Source: Lutimaribacter degradans
Lineage (GTDB): Bacteria; Pseudomonadota; Alphaproteobacteria; Rhodobacterales; Rhodobacteraceae
NCBI RefSeq assembly: GCF_023703375.1
Contig: NZ_JAMQGO010000001.1
Span: forward strand, 620,001-684,000
Length of the DNA: 64,000 bases
Reading direction: 5' to 3'
Positions 34,890 through 44,118 of the stretch are shown piece by piece. The position numbers were made by a program, and so were the translations under genes. The stretch's first letter is position 1. Each line of letters opens with the position of its first letter. A model generated the notes under the pieces. That model searched no databases and had not been told where the DNA came from. It was given only the letters and a program-made list of their open reading frames with translations.

Positions 34890-37529
34890 ATGGCAAAGAA
34901 GATGCTTATCGATGCCACCCACGCGGAAGAAACCCGCGTCGTTGTGGTGGACGGCAACAAGGTCGAAGAGTTTGACTTTGAATCGGAAAACAAGCGCCAG
35001 CTGGCTGGCAACATATATCTCGCAAAGGTAACGCGCGTCGAACCGTCGCTGCAGGCTGCCTTTGTCGATTACGGCGGCAACCGCCATGGCTTCCTGGCCT
35101 TTTCGGAAATTCACCCCGACTATTACCAGATTCCCGTCGCCGACCGCGAGGCGCTGATGGAAGAAGAGCGCGCCTATGCCGAGGCGATGCGCGCCCGCGA
35201 CGAGGAAGAGGACAAGCCAAAACCCCGTCGCCGGTCACGCAGCAAGGCAGCGCGCGCCGATAACGGAGATGCGGTGGCCACGGCCGAGCCCGAAAACAAC
35301 GAAATCTCGGGCATGGAGACCATCGACCTAGAGGGCGACACTGTGCCCGAGGGCACCTCGCCCATGGAAACGGTGGGCGAAACCCCGGTGGCCGAACCCG
35401 AAGAGGCCGACGCCGGCGAAGAGTCGAACGGCGGCGCCGAAACGGTCGAGAAAGACACCACGATCGAGTCGGTGGCCGATGACGACGATGTCGAAGACAT
35501 CCGCCTGCCGCGCAAGCCACGCCCGCGCCGTTACAAGATCCAGGAAGTGATCAAGGTGCGCCAGATCATGCTGGTGCAGGTCGTCAAGGAAGAACGCGGC
35601 AACAAGGGCGCGGCCCTGACCACCTATCTTTCGCTGGCCGGCCGCTATTGCGTTTTGATGCCCAACACCGCGCGCGGCGGCGGCATCTCGCGCAAGATCA
35701 CCAACGCCGTCGACCGCAAGAAGCTGAAAACCATCGCAAACGAGATCGATGTGCCGCGCGGCGCGGGGCTTATCATCCGCACGGCTGGGGCCAAGCGCAC
35801 CAAGTCCGAGATCAAGCGGGATTACGAATACCTGTTCCGCCTGTGGGAGCAGATCCGCCAGTTGACGCTGGAATCCATCGCGCCGGCCAAGATCTATGAA
35901 GAGGGCGACCTGATCAAACGCTCGATCCGCGATCTGTATAATCGCGATATCGACGAGGTGTTTGTCGAGGGCGAACGCGGTTATCGCATCGCCAAGGACT
36001 TCATGAAGATGATCATGCCGTCCCACGCCAAGAACGTGAAGCATTACACCGATGCGCTGCCCCTGTTCGCGCGCTACCAGGTGGAAAGCTACCTGAGTTC
36101 GATGTTCAACCCGACGGTGCAGTTGAAATCGGGTGGCTACATCGTGATCGGTGTGACCGAGGCTTTGGTCGCGATCGACGTGAACTCGGGCCGAGCCACC
36201 AAGGAAGGCTCGATCGAGGAAACCGCGCTCAAGACGAACCTGGAGGCCGCCGAAGAGGTGGCGCGCCAATTGCGCCTGCGCGACCTTGCCGGTCTGATCG
36301 TGATCGACTTCATCGACATGGACGAGCGCAAGAACAACGCCGCCGTCGAGAAGAAACTGAAAGACAAGCTGAAAACCGACCGCGCCCGCATACAGGTGGG
36401 GCGGATCAGCGGCTTTGGCCTGCTGGAAATGTCGCGTCAGCGCCTGCGCCCCGGCATGATCGAGGCGACGACGCAGCCCTGCCCGCATTGTCACGGCACC
36501 GGGTTGATCCGGTCGGATGACAACCTGGCCTTGTCGATCTTGCGCCAGATCGAGGAAGAGGGCACGCGCCGCCGTTCGCGCGAGGTGTTGGTGAAGGCGC
36601 CCGTGGGCATTGCCAATTACCTGATGAACCAAAAGCGCGAACACGTGGCCCAGATCGAGGCGCGTTACGGCATGGCCGTGCGGATCGAGGGCGACCCGAT
36701 GCTGGTGAGCCCCGATTTCAGCCTTGAGAAGTTCAAGACCGCCACCCGCATCGTGGCCGAGGTGTCGGCACCTGTCGTCTCGGTGGACACTTCGCTGATG
36801 GATGCCATCGACGAAGATACCGACGGGGACCAGGTGGAAGAGCAGGCGACCGAATCCGAAACCGTTACCGAGACCGAGGACGAGACGAAGCCCAAGAAGC
36901 GGCGGCGGCGGCGGCGCTCGCGGCGGCCCAAATCCGCGTCGCGTGACGAGGCCGAGACGCAGGAAGGCACCCCCAAGGCCGAAAGCGCAGAAGACGCGCC
37001 GCAACCCGAAGCCGAGGCAGAGCCCGCGGCCGCACCGGCCGACGAGCCTGCGCCCGAGGACAAGCCTGCCCGCAAGCCGCGTAGCCGCAAACCGCGCGCC
37101 ACCGAAAAGCCCAAGGATGACGGTGCCGAGGCGGCGGAGAAGCCCAAGCGCAAACCGCGCAGCCGCAAGAGCACCAAACCCGAGGTCGAGGCCGCCAAGG
37201 GCGACGAGGGGGGCGAGGCGCCCACGCCGGAGGCCAAGCCCGAGGATATGGCTGACGCGCCGGCCAAGGCACCCACGCCACGATCGCGCAGTCCCAAGCC
37301 AAAGCAAGAGGCCGCTGCGCCCGAAGAGCCCAAGGCAGAGCCTGCGGACAAGCAGCCCGAGCCCGCGCCAACGGCCGCCGCTGAACCCGCCCCCGAGGCA
37401 ACCCCGCAGGCCGAGGCGCCCGCAGCACCTCCGGCCCCGGAACCGGCGGCCCCGACGTCGGCTGCCACCGACGAGCCCGAAGACGACAAGAAGCCCAAGC
37501 GCCGCGGTTGGTGGTCATTGGGCCGCTGA
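34890..37529 (+). CDS. rne: Ribonuclease E
   Basis: An 879-residue endoribonuclease of mRNA decay and rRNA/tRNA maturation. The S1 RNA-binding domain starts near residue 36 (GNIYLAKVTRVEPSLQAAFV) but is interrupted at about residues 84-218 by an acidic, low-complexity insert, resuming at IKVRQIMLVQVVKEERGN. Catalytic Mg ligands are in AIDVNSG and VIDFIDMDER; the Zn-link Cys pair is in CPHCHGTG. From about residue 650 the tail is a long Glu/Pro/Lys/Arg-rich disordered scaffold, ending KPKRRGWWSLGR. Such tails bind degradosome partners (enolase and helicase genes are both in this window). Followed by a clear terminator. Confidence 0.97.
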   Translation: MAKKMLIDATHAEETRVVVVDGNKVEEFDFESENKRQLAGNIYLAKVTRVEPSLQAAFVDYGGNRHGFLAFSEIHPDYYQIPVADREALMEEERAYAEAMRARDEEEDKPKPRRRSRSKAARADNGDAVATAEPENNEISGMETIDLEGDTVPEGTSPMETVGETPVAEPEEADAGEESNGGAETVEKDTTIESVADDDDVEDIRLPRKPRPRRYKIQEVIKVRQIMLVQVVKEERGNKGAALTTYLSLAGRYCVLMPNTARGGGISRKITNAVDRKKLKTIANEIDVPRGAGLIIRTAGAKRTKSEIKRDYEYLFRLWEQIRQLTLESIAPAKIYEEGDLIKRSIRDLYNRDIDEVFVEGERGYRIAKDFMKMIMPSHAKNVKHYTDALPLFARYQVESYLSSMFNPTVQLKSGGYIVIGVTEALVAIDVNSGRATKEGSIEETALKTNLEAAEEVARQLRLRDLAGLIVIDFIDMDERKNNAAVEKKLKDKLKTDRARIQVGRISGFGLLEMSRQRLRPGMIEATTQPCPHCHGTGLIRSDDNLALSILRQIEEEGTRRRSREVLVKAPVGIANYLMNQKREHVAQIEARYGMAVRIEGDPMLVSPDFSLEKFKTATRIVAEVSAPVVSVDTSLMDAIDEDTDGDQVEEQATESETVTETEDETKPKKRRRRRRSRRPKSASRDEAETQEGTPKAESAEDAPQPEAEAEPAAAPADEPAPEDKPARKPRSRKPRATEKPKDDGAEAAEKPKRKPRSRKSTKPEVEAAKGDEGGEAPTPEAKPEDMADAPAKAPTPRSRSPKPKQEAAAPEEPKAEPADKQPEPAPTAAAEPAPEATPQAEAPAAPPAPEPAAPTSAATDEPEDDKKPKRRGWWSLGR

Positions 37530-37580
37530 TCGGGCCAAACCGGCCAAGCGATGCATCGCCGGGTCATGTGCAAAACCAGG

Positions 37581-37617
37581 AACTGCGCCGGTCGAAAGGC
37601 TGGCGCAGTTTTCGTTT
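37581..37617 (+). terminator. Rho-independent terminator after rne
   Basis: Perfect nine-base stem AACTGCGCC / GGCGCAGTT with a 12-base loop, followed by TTCGTTT, 51 bases past the rne stop. Confidence 0.85.
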
Positions 37618-37643
37618 CACGCCACCGCTGCCTGTGGCATCCT

Positions 37644-38099
37644 TTACCGGGGCAGGGGCGTGCCGCCCATCTGCTCAAGCATGTTACGGATATTTCGGTT
37701 GACCCGTGTATCGGGATAGATCACGTGCAGTTCGCGCCCGTCGCGCTGAGGCACCGCGACAAAGGCCGTGGCCTTGACGAGTGTTCCCGCCGTGTCAGCC
37801 GGGCTGCTTTCAAAGCGGATCACGCTTTCTGGCAGGGCATCTATCGTGCCGTCATGGCGCAGGATCGCGCTGGCCGCGCCCTCGGGCGGTAGCAGGCGGC
37901 GACATTCGATCAGGTCGTCGCGCGGGCGCAGCACACGCTCGCCCGGCCCCGAACAGGCCAGCGGCATCGCCGCGTAAAGCTGCGTCGGGGGCGCGTCGAA
38001 TACCATTTGGATGTCAGGCGTGGCCGCGATCGGCAGGGACGTCGCGCAGCCCGCCAGCAGCCCGGCGCAGGCACTGAAAAAGAATCGCTTGATACCCAA
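37644..38099 (-). CDS. Predicted lipoprotein of unknown function
   Basis: A 151-residue lipoprotein with N-terminus GIKRFFFSACAGLLAGC ending in a lipobox (Cys near residue 18). The rest is soluble, with TPDIQMVFDAPPTQLYAAM and DGRELHVIYPDTRVNRNIR near the end; I do not recognise a named domain. The start is TTG at 38099 with AAGGAA nine bases upstream; the frame is open further up but without any signal. It converges with rne. Confidence 0.75.
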   Translation of the reverse strand: MGIKRFFFSACAGLLAGCATSLPIAATPDIQMVFDAPPTQLYAAMPLACSGPGERVLRPRDDLIECRRLLPPEGAASAILRHDGTIDALPESVIRFESSPADTAGTLVKATAFVAVPQRDGRELHVIYPDTRVNRNIRNMLEQMGGTPLPR

Positions 38100-38261
38100 G
38101 ATGTGGTGTTCCTTCGCGGAGGGCCTCCCATATTCGCGATTCCGCGACCGGGTGCTTAATGCTCGTTCAAAAGCCGCGTCAGCGGCCCCAAGTTGAGCCT
38201 TGGTTGTAAAAGTGGCAGGTAAGCCTGCCGCAGGCAACGGTTTTCGACGCTTATACCGGGG

Positions 38262-38282
38262 TTGTTCACAGGGCTATCCACA
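38262..38282 (+). promoter_or_regulatory. Two DnaA-box-like sites upstream of nrdJ
   Basis: TTGTTCACA (38262-38270) and CTATCCACA (38274-38282) match the DnaA consensus TTATCCACA at 7 and 8 of 9 positions. Their pairing upstream of a ribonucleotide reductase gene recalls DnaA control of nrdAB in E. coli. Binding is not proven. Confidence 0.35.
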
Positions 38283-38417
38283 GTGGCGCGTTAACCAATG
38301 AATCATCGGGGAGTCGCCGTATCTTCACGTCAATGTAATTTTTACACTCCTGATCGCAAAAAGTGCATTGACCGTTTCACCCAAATTACGTCAATTTGTG
38401 CGGGCCTTCGGTAGGGG

Positions 38418-38433
38418 ACACAATATGTAGTGT
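38418..38433 (+). promoter_or_regulatory. NrdR box upstream of nrdJ
   Basis: The 16-base palindrome ACACAATATGTAGTGT closely matches the NrdR operator consensus. NrdR represses ribonucleotide reductase genes. NrdR boxes usually come in pairs about three helical turns apart; a second clear copy is not visible here. A TTGTGC sequence about 18 bases upstream could be a -35 box, which would put the NrdR box over the -10. The remainder of 38100-38579 has no gene; a perfect TGTAA / TTACA repeat lies at 38334-38346. Confidence 0.75.
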
Positions 38434-38579
38434 CAGGCCGGGCAGGAATTGTAAGAAGTAAGTCAAGTCGGGCTTGTATCCGGCCGCCATCGCGCAAGTT
38501 GTTTTTGCGCGGACTGTTCCTGTCTGCCGCAACTCTGCCTTTCGGGCGATGACGAAACGGCACTTATGGGGCAGCACCG

Positions 38580-41500
38580 ATGAAAATCGAAAGAAAATTT
38601 ACACAGGCTGGCCAGGACGCGTACGCGGATCTGGATTTCATCACCACCACCTCGGAGATCCGGAACCCGGATGGCACCGTTGTGTTCAAGCTCGACGAGG
38701 TCGAAGTGCCCCGAAGCTGGAGCCAGGTCGCCAGCGACGTGATCGCGCAGAAATATTTCCGCAAGGCCGGTGTGCCGACCAAGATCAAGCGCGTCGCCGA
38801 AGATGGTGTGCCGGAGTTCCTGTGGCGGTCCGCCCCTGCCGACGACAATCCCGAGTTTACCGGCGAAACTTCGTCCAAACAGGTGTTCGATCGCCTGGCA
38901 GGCGCCTGGGCCTATTGGGGCTGGAAGGGCGGCTATTTCTCGACCGAGGAAGACGCGCGGGCTTATTTCGATGAAATGCGCTACATGCTGGCCACGCAGC
39001 GCGCCGCGCCCAACAGCCCGCAATGGTTCAACACCGGCCTGCATTGGGCCTATGGTATCGACGGGCCCAGCCAGGGCCATTACTACGTCGATTTCGAAAC
39101 CGGCGAACTGACGAAATCAACCAGCGCCTACGAACATCCCCAGCCCCATGCCTGCTTCATCCAGTCGGTCGCCGACGACCTGGTGGGCGATGGCGGCATC
39201 ATGGACCTGTGGGTGCGCGAGGCGCGGTTGTTCAAATACGGTTCGGGCACGGGCACCAACTTTTCCTCGCTGCGCGCCGAGGGCGAAAAGCTTTCGGGCG
39301 GGGGCAAGTCGTCGGGCCTGATGGGCTTTCTCAAGATCGGGGATCGCGCGGCAGGCGCGATCAAGTCGGGCGGCACGACACGCCGGGCTGCCAAGATGGT
39401 AATCTGCGATGTCGATCACCCCGATATCGCGGAGTTCGTGAACTGGAAGGTCAAGGAAGAACAGAAGGTCGCCAGCATCGTCGCCGGCTCGAAGATGCAC
39501 GAGCAAAAGCTCAACGATATCTTCGCCGCGATCCGCGCCTGGGATGGCAGCACCGAGGACGCGGTGGACCCGAGCCGGAACGAGCAGCTGAAATCGGCCA
39601 TTCGCGGTGCGAAAAAGGCCGCAATTCCCGAAACCTATGTCAAGCGCGTGCTGGATTACGCGCGCCAGGGCTATGACAGCATCGAATTCCCGACCTATGA
39701 CACCGACTGGGATTCCGAAGCCTATGCCAGCGTTTCGGGCCAGAACTCGAACAACTCGGTCCGGGTGACCGACGCGTTCCTCAAGGCGATCGAGAATGAC
39801 GCCGAGTGGGAATTGCTGCGCCGCACCGACGGCAGCGTGGCCAGAACCGTCAAGGCCCGCGAATTGTGGGAAGATATCGGCCACGCCGCCTGGGCCTGTG
39901 CCGATCCGGGCATCCAGTATCACGACACGGTCAACGACTGGCACACCTGCCCCGAAGACGGGCAGATCCGTGGCTCGAACCCCTGTTCGGAATACATGTT
40001 CCTCGATGACACGGCCTGCAACCTCGCCTCGATGAACCTGCTGACCTTCTTCAAGGACGGGCAGTTCCAGGCCGAGGATTACATGCACGCCATCCGTCTT
40101 TGGACGCTGACGCTGGAAATCAGCGTGACGATGGCGCAATTCCCGTCGAAAGAGATCGCGCAACTGAGCTACGAGTTCCGCACGCTGGGCCTGGGTTATG
40201 CCAATATCGGCGGGCTTTTGATGAACATGGGGCTGGGATATGACAGCGACGAGGGCCGCGCACTGACCGGGGCTCTGACCGCGATCATGACCGGGACAGC
40301 CTATGCCACCAGCGCCGAAATCGCCGGCGAGCTGGGCGCTTTCGCGGGCTACAATCGCAACCGCAAGCACATGCTGCGCGTCATCCGCAACCATCGCAAC
40401 GCGGCCTATGGCGCCACCGAGGGCTACGAGGGGCTGGCAACCACGCCGGTACCGCTGGATCATGGCAATTGCCCCGATGCGCGTCTGGTCGAGTTGGCCA
40501 AATCGTCCTGGGACGAGGCGCTGCGGCTGGGCGAAAAGAATGGCTATCGCAACGCGCAAGCCACGGTCATCGCGCCCACCGGGACGATCGGGCTGGTGAT
40601 GGATTGCGATACCACCGGCATCGAGCCCGATTTCGCGCTGGTCAAATTCAAGAAACTGGCGGGCGGCGGCTATTTCAAGATCATCAACCAGTCGGTGCCC
40701 GCCGCGCTGGAAAAGCTGGGCTATGGCAGCGCGCAGATCGAGGAAATCATCGCCTACGCCGTGGGCCATGGCAGCCTGGGCCAGGCGCCGGCGATCAATC
40801 ACAGCACGCTTGTGGCCCATGGTTTCGGCCCCAACGAGCTGGACAAGATCGAACGCTCGCTCGGCTCGGCCTTCGACATCCGTTTTGTGTTCAACCAGTG
40901 GACCCTGGGCGAGGAGTTCTGCACCAACGTGCTGGGCATCCCGCCCGAAAAGCTGAACGACCCGACCTTTGATCTGCTGCGCCAGCTCGGCTTTAGCAAG
41001 GCCGATATCGAGGCCGCCAACGATCATGTGTGCGGGACCATGACGCTGGAAGGCGCGCCGCATCTCGACCCGGCGCATTACCACGTCTTCGACTGCGCCA
41101 ACCCCTGCGGCAAGAAGGGCAAGCGCTACCTGTCGGTCAACAGCCATATCGACATGATGGCCGCGGCACAGCCCTTCATCTCGGGGGCGATCTCGAAAAC
41201 GATCAACATGCCCAACGATGCCACGATCGAGGATTGCCAGCGCGCCTATGAACGCAGCTGGAAGATGGGCATCAAGGCCAACGCGCTGTACCGCGATGGC
41301 TCGAAACTGTCGCAGCCGCTGGCCGCCGCGCTGGTCGAGGATGACGACGAGGCCGCCGAGGTTCTGGAAACCGGCAGCGCCCAGGAAAAGGCCGCCGTTC
41401 TGGCCGAAAAGATCGTCGAGAAGGTCGTGGTCAAGGAAATCGTCCGCAGCCACCGCGAGAAGATGCCCGAACGGCGCAAGGGCTACACCCAGAAGGCCGT

Positions 41501-42254
41501 CGTGGGCGGGCACAAGGTGTATCTGCGCACCGGCGAATACCAGGACGGCTCCCTGGGCGAAATCTTCATCGACATGCACAAGGAAGGCGCGGGCTTCCGG
41601 GCGATGATGAACAATTTCGCCATCGCCGTGTCGGTGGGCCTGCAATATGGCGTGCCGCTGGAAGAGTTCGTCGATGCCTTCACCTTTACCAAGTTCGAAC
41701 CGGCCGGGATCGTGCAGGGCAACGACTCGATCAAGAATGCCACCTCGATCCTCGACTACATCTTCCGCGAACTGGCGGTCAGCTATCTCGACCGTACCGA
41801 CCTGGCCCATGTAAAGCCCGAGGGCGCATCGTTCGACGATCTGGGCCGTGGCGAGGAAGAAGGCGTGTCCAACCTGCGCGAACTGAGCGAAAGCGCGGCC
41901 TCCAGGTCGTTGGAGGTGCTGAAGCAAATCAGCTCGACCGGATATCTGCGCAAGCGTCTGCCGCAAGAGCTGGTGGTGCTGAATGGCGGGCAGGGGCTGG
42001 CCACCGGCACCGATCCGGTGACGACGCTCAACACGCTTGTGCCGGAAACCTCGGGCGGCACCGCCACGATGGCGGCGGCCTCGACCACCACGACGACAGT
42101 GGCCAGCGGCTCGGTTTCGATGGATGCGCGCACCAAGGCCAAGATGCAGGGTTTCGAGGGAGAGGCCTGCGGCGATTGCGGCAACTACACGCTGGTGCGC
42201 AACGGCACGTGCATGAAGTGCAACACCTGCGGCGCGACGAGCGGGTGTAGCTGA
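38580..42254 (+). CDS. nrdJ: Adenosylcobalamin-dependent ribonucleotide reductase (class II)
   Basis: A 1224-residue class II reductase making deoxyribonucleotides without oxygen requirement. Motifs: [11 protein letters not shown] near residue 143, [12 protein letters not shown] near residue 222, the active-site loop [14 protein letters not shown] near residue 465, and [19 protein letters not shown] near residue 664. The C-terminus carries a Cys-rich tail ([18 protein letters not shown]) that re-reduces the active site. Length is typical of the long alphaproteobacterial form. It depends on adenosylcobalamin. The upstream NrdR box predicts repression by NrdR. Single gene, followed by a strong terminator. 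Confidence 0.97.
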   Translation: MKIERKFTQAGQDAYADLDFITTTSEIRNPDGTVVFKLDEVEVPRSWSQVASDVIAQKYFRKAGVPTKIKRVAEDGVPEFLWRSAPADDNPEFTGETSSKQVFDRLAGAWAYWGWKGGYFSTEEDARAYFDEMRYMLATQRAAPNSPQWFNTGLHWAYGIDGPSQGHYYVDFETGELTKSTSAYEHPQPHACFIQSVADDLVGDGGIMDLWVREARLFKYGSGTGTNFSSLRAEGEKLSGGGKSSGLMGFLKIGDRAAGAIKSGGTTRRAAKMVICDVDHPDIAEFVNWKVKEEQKVASIVAGSKMHEQKLNDIFAAIRAWDGSTEDAVDPSRNEQLKSAIRGAKKAAIPETYVKRVLDYARQGYDSIEFPTYDTDWDSEAYASVSGQNSNNSVRVTDAFLKAIENDAEWELLRRTDGSVARTVKARELWEDIGHAAWACADPGIQYHDTVNDWHTCPEDGQIRGSNPCSEYMFLDDTACNLASMNLLTFFKDGQFQAEDYMHAIRLWTLTLEISVTMAQFPSKEIAQLSYEFRTLGLGYANIGGLLMNMGLGYDSDEGRALTGALTAIMTGTAYATSAEIAGELGAFAGYNRNRKHMLRVIRNHRNAAYGATEGYEGLATTPVPLDHGNCPDARLVELAKSSWDEALRLGEKNGYRNAQATVIAPTGTIGLVMDCDTTGIEPDFALVKFKKLAGGGYFKIINQSVPAALEKLGYGSAQIEEIIAYAVGHGSLGQAPAINHSTLVAHGFGPNELDKIERSLGSAFDIRFVFNQWTLGEEFCTNVLGIPPEKLNDPTFDLLRQLGFSKADIEAANDHVCGTMTLEGAPHLDPAHYHVFDCANPCGKKGKRYLSVNSHIDMMAAAQPFISGAISKTINMPNDATIEDCQRAYERSWKMGIKANALYRDGSKLSQPLAAALVEDDDEAAEVLETGSAQEKAAVLAEKIVEKVVVKEIVRSHREKMPERRKGYTQKAVVGGHKVYLRTGEYQDGSLGEIFIDMHKEGAGFRAMMNNFAIAVSVGLQYGVPLEEFVDAFTFTKFEPAGIVQGNDSIKNATSILDYIFRELAVSYLDRTDLAHVKPEGASFDDLGRGEEEGVSNLRELSESAASRSLEVLKQISSTGYLRKRLPQELVVLNGGQGLATGTDPVTTLNTLVPETSGGTATMAAASTTTTTVASGSVSMDARTKAKMQGFEGEACGDCGNYTLVRNGTCMKCNTCGATSGCS

Positions 42255-42351
42255 CCGAACACGGGGCGGGTGCGCTCGCCCCGCGTGGATCAGGCCGCAG
42301 GCAGAAATGGTACCGAGCGGTTAACAGAGTGAGCCTGATCGACGAAACTCC

Positions 42352-42378
42352 GGGGGCGCTTTCATGCGCCCCCTTTTT
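42352..42378 (+). terminator. Rho-independent terminator after nrdJ
   Basis: Stem GGGGGCGC / GCGCCCCC with a six-base loop and a TTTTTCTTT tail, about 100 bases past the nrdJ stop. Confidence 0.9.
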
Positions 42379-42532
42379 CTTTGCGCCATGCGAAAACTTG
42401 GGTGAATCCGCCGTTCTTCGCGCGTGCTCTGCATGGTCTACGCCCGTCGGTGTGACCCGGCGAAAAAAATCACGCGACGCTGAAACTGGTGCTTGACGGG
42501 GGCGGGCGGGGCGCGTAAATCCGCCCTCACGC

Positions 42533-42609
42533 GCGGTTGTAGCTCAGATGGTTAGAGTACCGGCCTGTCACGCCGGGGGTCGCGGGTTCGAGCCCCGTCA
42601 ACCGCGCCA
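42533..42609 (+). tRNA. tRNA-Asp (anticodon GTC), copy 1
   Basis: 77 bases with encoded CCA. Acceptor GCGGTTG / CAACCGC, anticodon stem CCGGC / GCCGG with loop CTGTCAC (GTC), T-loop GTTCGAGCC. Identical in sequence to copy 2, 147 bases downstream. Confidence 0.97.
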
Positions 42610-42756
42610 CTATCTCCCTTTAGGCAATACGTTTCGCCCGGACTGTGCGGAACTGCGCGAATTTCGCGCGGTTTCCCGAAGGGGGCGCGATTGGGCGGAA
42701 AGACCTTCATTTTGGTTATTGACGCCCCCCCGTGCATCGCCTATCCCACCCCTCAC

Positions 42757-42833
42757 GCGGTTGTAGCTCAGATGGTTAGAGTACCGGCCTGTCACGCCGG
42801 GGGTCGCGGGTTCGAGCCCCGTCAACCGCGCCA
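42757..42833 (+). tRNA. tRNA-Asp (anticodon GTC), copy 2
   Basis: Identical 77-base copy of the preceding tRNA-Asp. The first lies 147 bases upstream; the spacer between them is not conserved and has no gene. The next coding gene starts 25 bases on. Confidence 0.97.
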
Positions 42834-42858
42834 TCTTTCCCCGAACGACAGGTGACAC

Positions 42859-43074
42859 ATGAAAGCGCTGGACAGCATTTCCTGGGTCACGATCGTCGCC
42901 TTGTGCGTGCTGCTGGGCGGAGCCCCCTTCGTGCCCGAACCGCACCTGCTGGAAAAGCTGCGCATGTTGGTCCAGGGCACGCTGAGCCAGCCAATCGACA
43001 TCTTCGACCTGCTGATGCATGGCGCACCGTTCTTGCTGCTTTTCGCCAAAATCGCCCGCAGCATGTCACGCTGA
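42859..43074 (+). CDS. Small membrane protein
   Basis: A 71-residue protein with two hydrophobic stretches (SWVTIVALCVLLGGAPFV at about residues 8-25, and APFLLLFAKIA near residue 56). AGGTGACAC precedes the ATG. Homologues occur next to tRNA genes in related genomes as far as I recall, sometimes labelled RND-transporter-like, but no function is established. The short length and a clean ribosome-binding site support it being real. Confidence 0.7.
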   Translation: MKALDSISWVTIVALCVLLGGAPFVPEPHLLEKLRMLVQGTLSQPIDIFDLLMHGAPFLLLFAKIARSMSR

Positions 43075-43156
43075 GGCCAGATTCTTTGGGGATTCTCGCC
43101 CCACGAAATGCGCGCTATGCTGCGCGACAACGAGGCAGTGAACGAAAGCGGTAACG

Positions 43157-44032
43157 ATGCAGTCCAAGGTTGCGGTTCTCACGACGGTGCGGGACGACGA
43201 TTTTTTCCTGAAGAAATGGGTGAACTATTACGGCGGTTTTTTTGGTCGCGAGGCGCTGTATGTCATCAATCATGGCAACCAGCCCGCCGTGCGCGAGATC
43301 GCCGCGGGCTGCAACCTGTTTCCGATTCCCGACACCGACACCAAGAATTTCAACATCCGGCGCTGGCGCACGCAGAACAACCTGATGGCCGGGCTGCGGC
43401 AATGGTATACTCATGTGATCGTCTGCGACGTGGACGAGTTCATCGTGGTCGATCCGGACTCCGGGCATGACCTTGGCTCGTGGTTGATGGACGTGGCAAA
43501 GCCCGGCGCGGTGCGCACGGCCCTGGGGCTTGAGATCTTGCACCTGCGCGACCGCGAGCCCGAGGGGGTAGAACAGTCGATCCTGGGGCCACGGCGCCAC
43601 GCCCAGTTGAACCCGTGGTATTCGAAACCCTGCATCATCTCGCGCCCGGCCAAGCTGTCGCGCGGCGGGCACTATGCCACCTGGGACAAGCTGGATGCGC
43701 CCGATTTCCTGTATCTGTTCCACATGAAGTTCTGCGATTTCGACCAGTATGTGGACATGCTGAACCGGCGCCGCGACATGGTAAAGGCCGCCGGGCTGAC
43801 CGAGATGAAAGAGAAACGCACCAAGGCCGTCTGGTTCGAGGAAGAGCGTGACGACGCCGCGGTATTCGCGCCCTTCATGGAGCGCGAGGTGGACGAAAGC
43901 TGGGATTTCGCGCCCTTCCGCAAGCATATGCGAAAGTCGTTCAAGCACCGCAACAACGAGCTGTACCATTTCAAGCGGGTGGGTTCGGACAAGCTGTTCA
44001 AGCTGCCCGAGCGGTTTTCCGGTATCGTCTGA
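43157..44032 (+). CDS. Glycosyltransferase family 2-like protein
   Basis: A 291-residue cytosolic protein of the Glyco_tranf_2_4 type. It begins VAVLTTVRDDDFFLKKWVNY (nucleotide-sugar strand) and holds the metal-binding motif VCDVDEFIVV near residue 93. No membrane segment is seen. Acceptor and sugar are unknown; such enzymes act on exopolysaccharide or lipid-linked glycans. No other polysaccharide gene is adjacent. An imperfect hairpin GGGCGC / GCGCCC follows the stop. Confidence 0.85.
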   Translation: MQSKVAVLTTVRDDDFFLKKWVNYYGGFFGREALYVINHGNQPAVREIAAGCNLFPIPDTDTKNFNIRRWRTQNNLMAGLRQWYTHVIVCDVDEFIVVDPDSGHDLGSWLMDVAKPGAVRTALGLEILHLRDREPEGVEQSILGPRRHAQLNPWYSKPCIISRPAKLSRGGHYATWDKLDAPDFLYLFHMKFCDFDQYVDMLNRRRDMVKAAGLTEMKEKRTKAVWFEEERDDAAVFAPFMEREVDESWDFAPFRKHMRKSFKHRNNELYHFKRVGSDKLFKLPERFSGIV

Positions 44033-44118
44033 CAGGCGGCAATGCGGCCGCGTTGCCCAAGACCACAAGATGCGCGGGCGCAACCCCGTGAAAGGTCGCG
44101 CCCTTGCTGCGCCACGCG

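Noticed and set aside
38280..38330. CtrA site (TTAA-N7-TTAA) in the nrdJ upstream region
   Set aside because: Only one TTAA half-site is present.
42533..42833. tRNA-Asp pair as attachment sites of an integrated element
   Set aside because: Only 147 bases lie between copies, and no integrase or phage gene is near.
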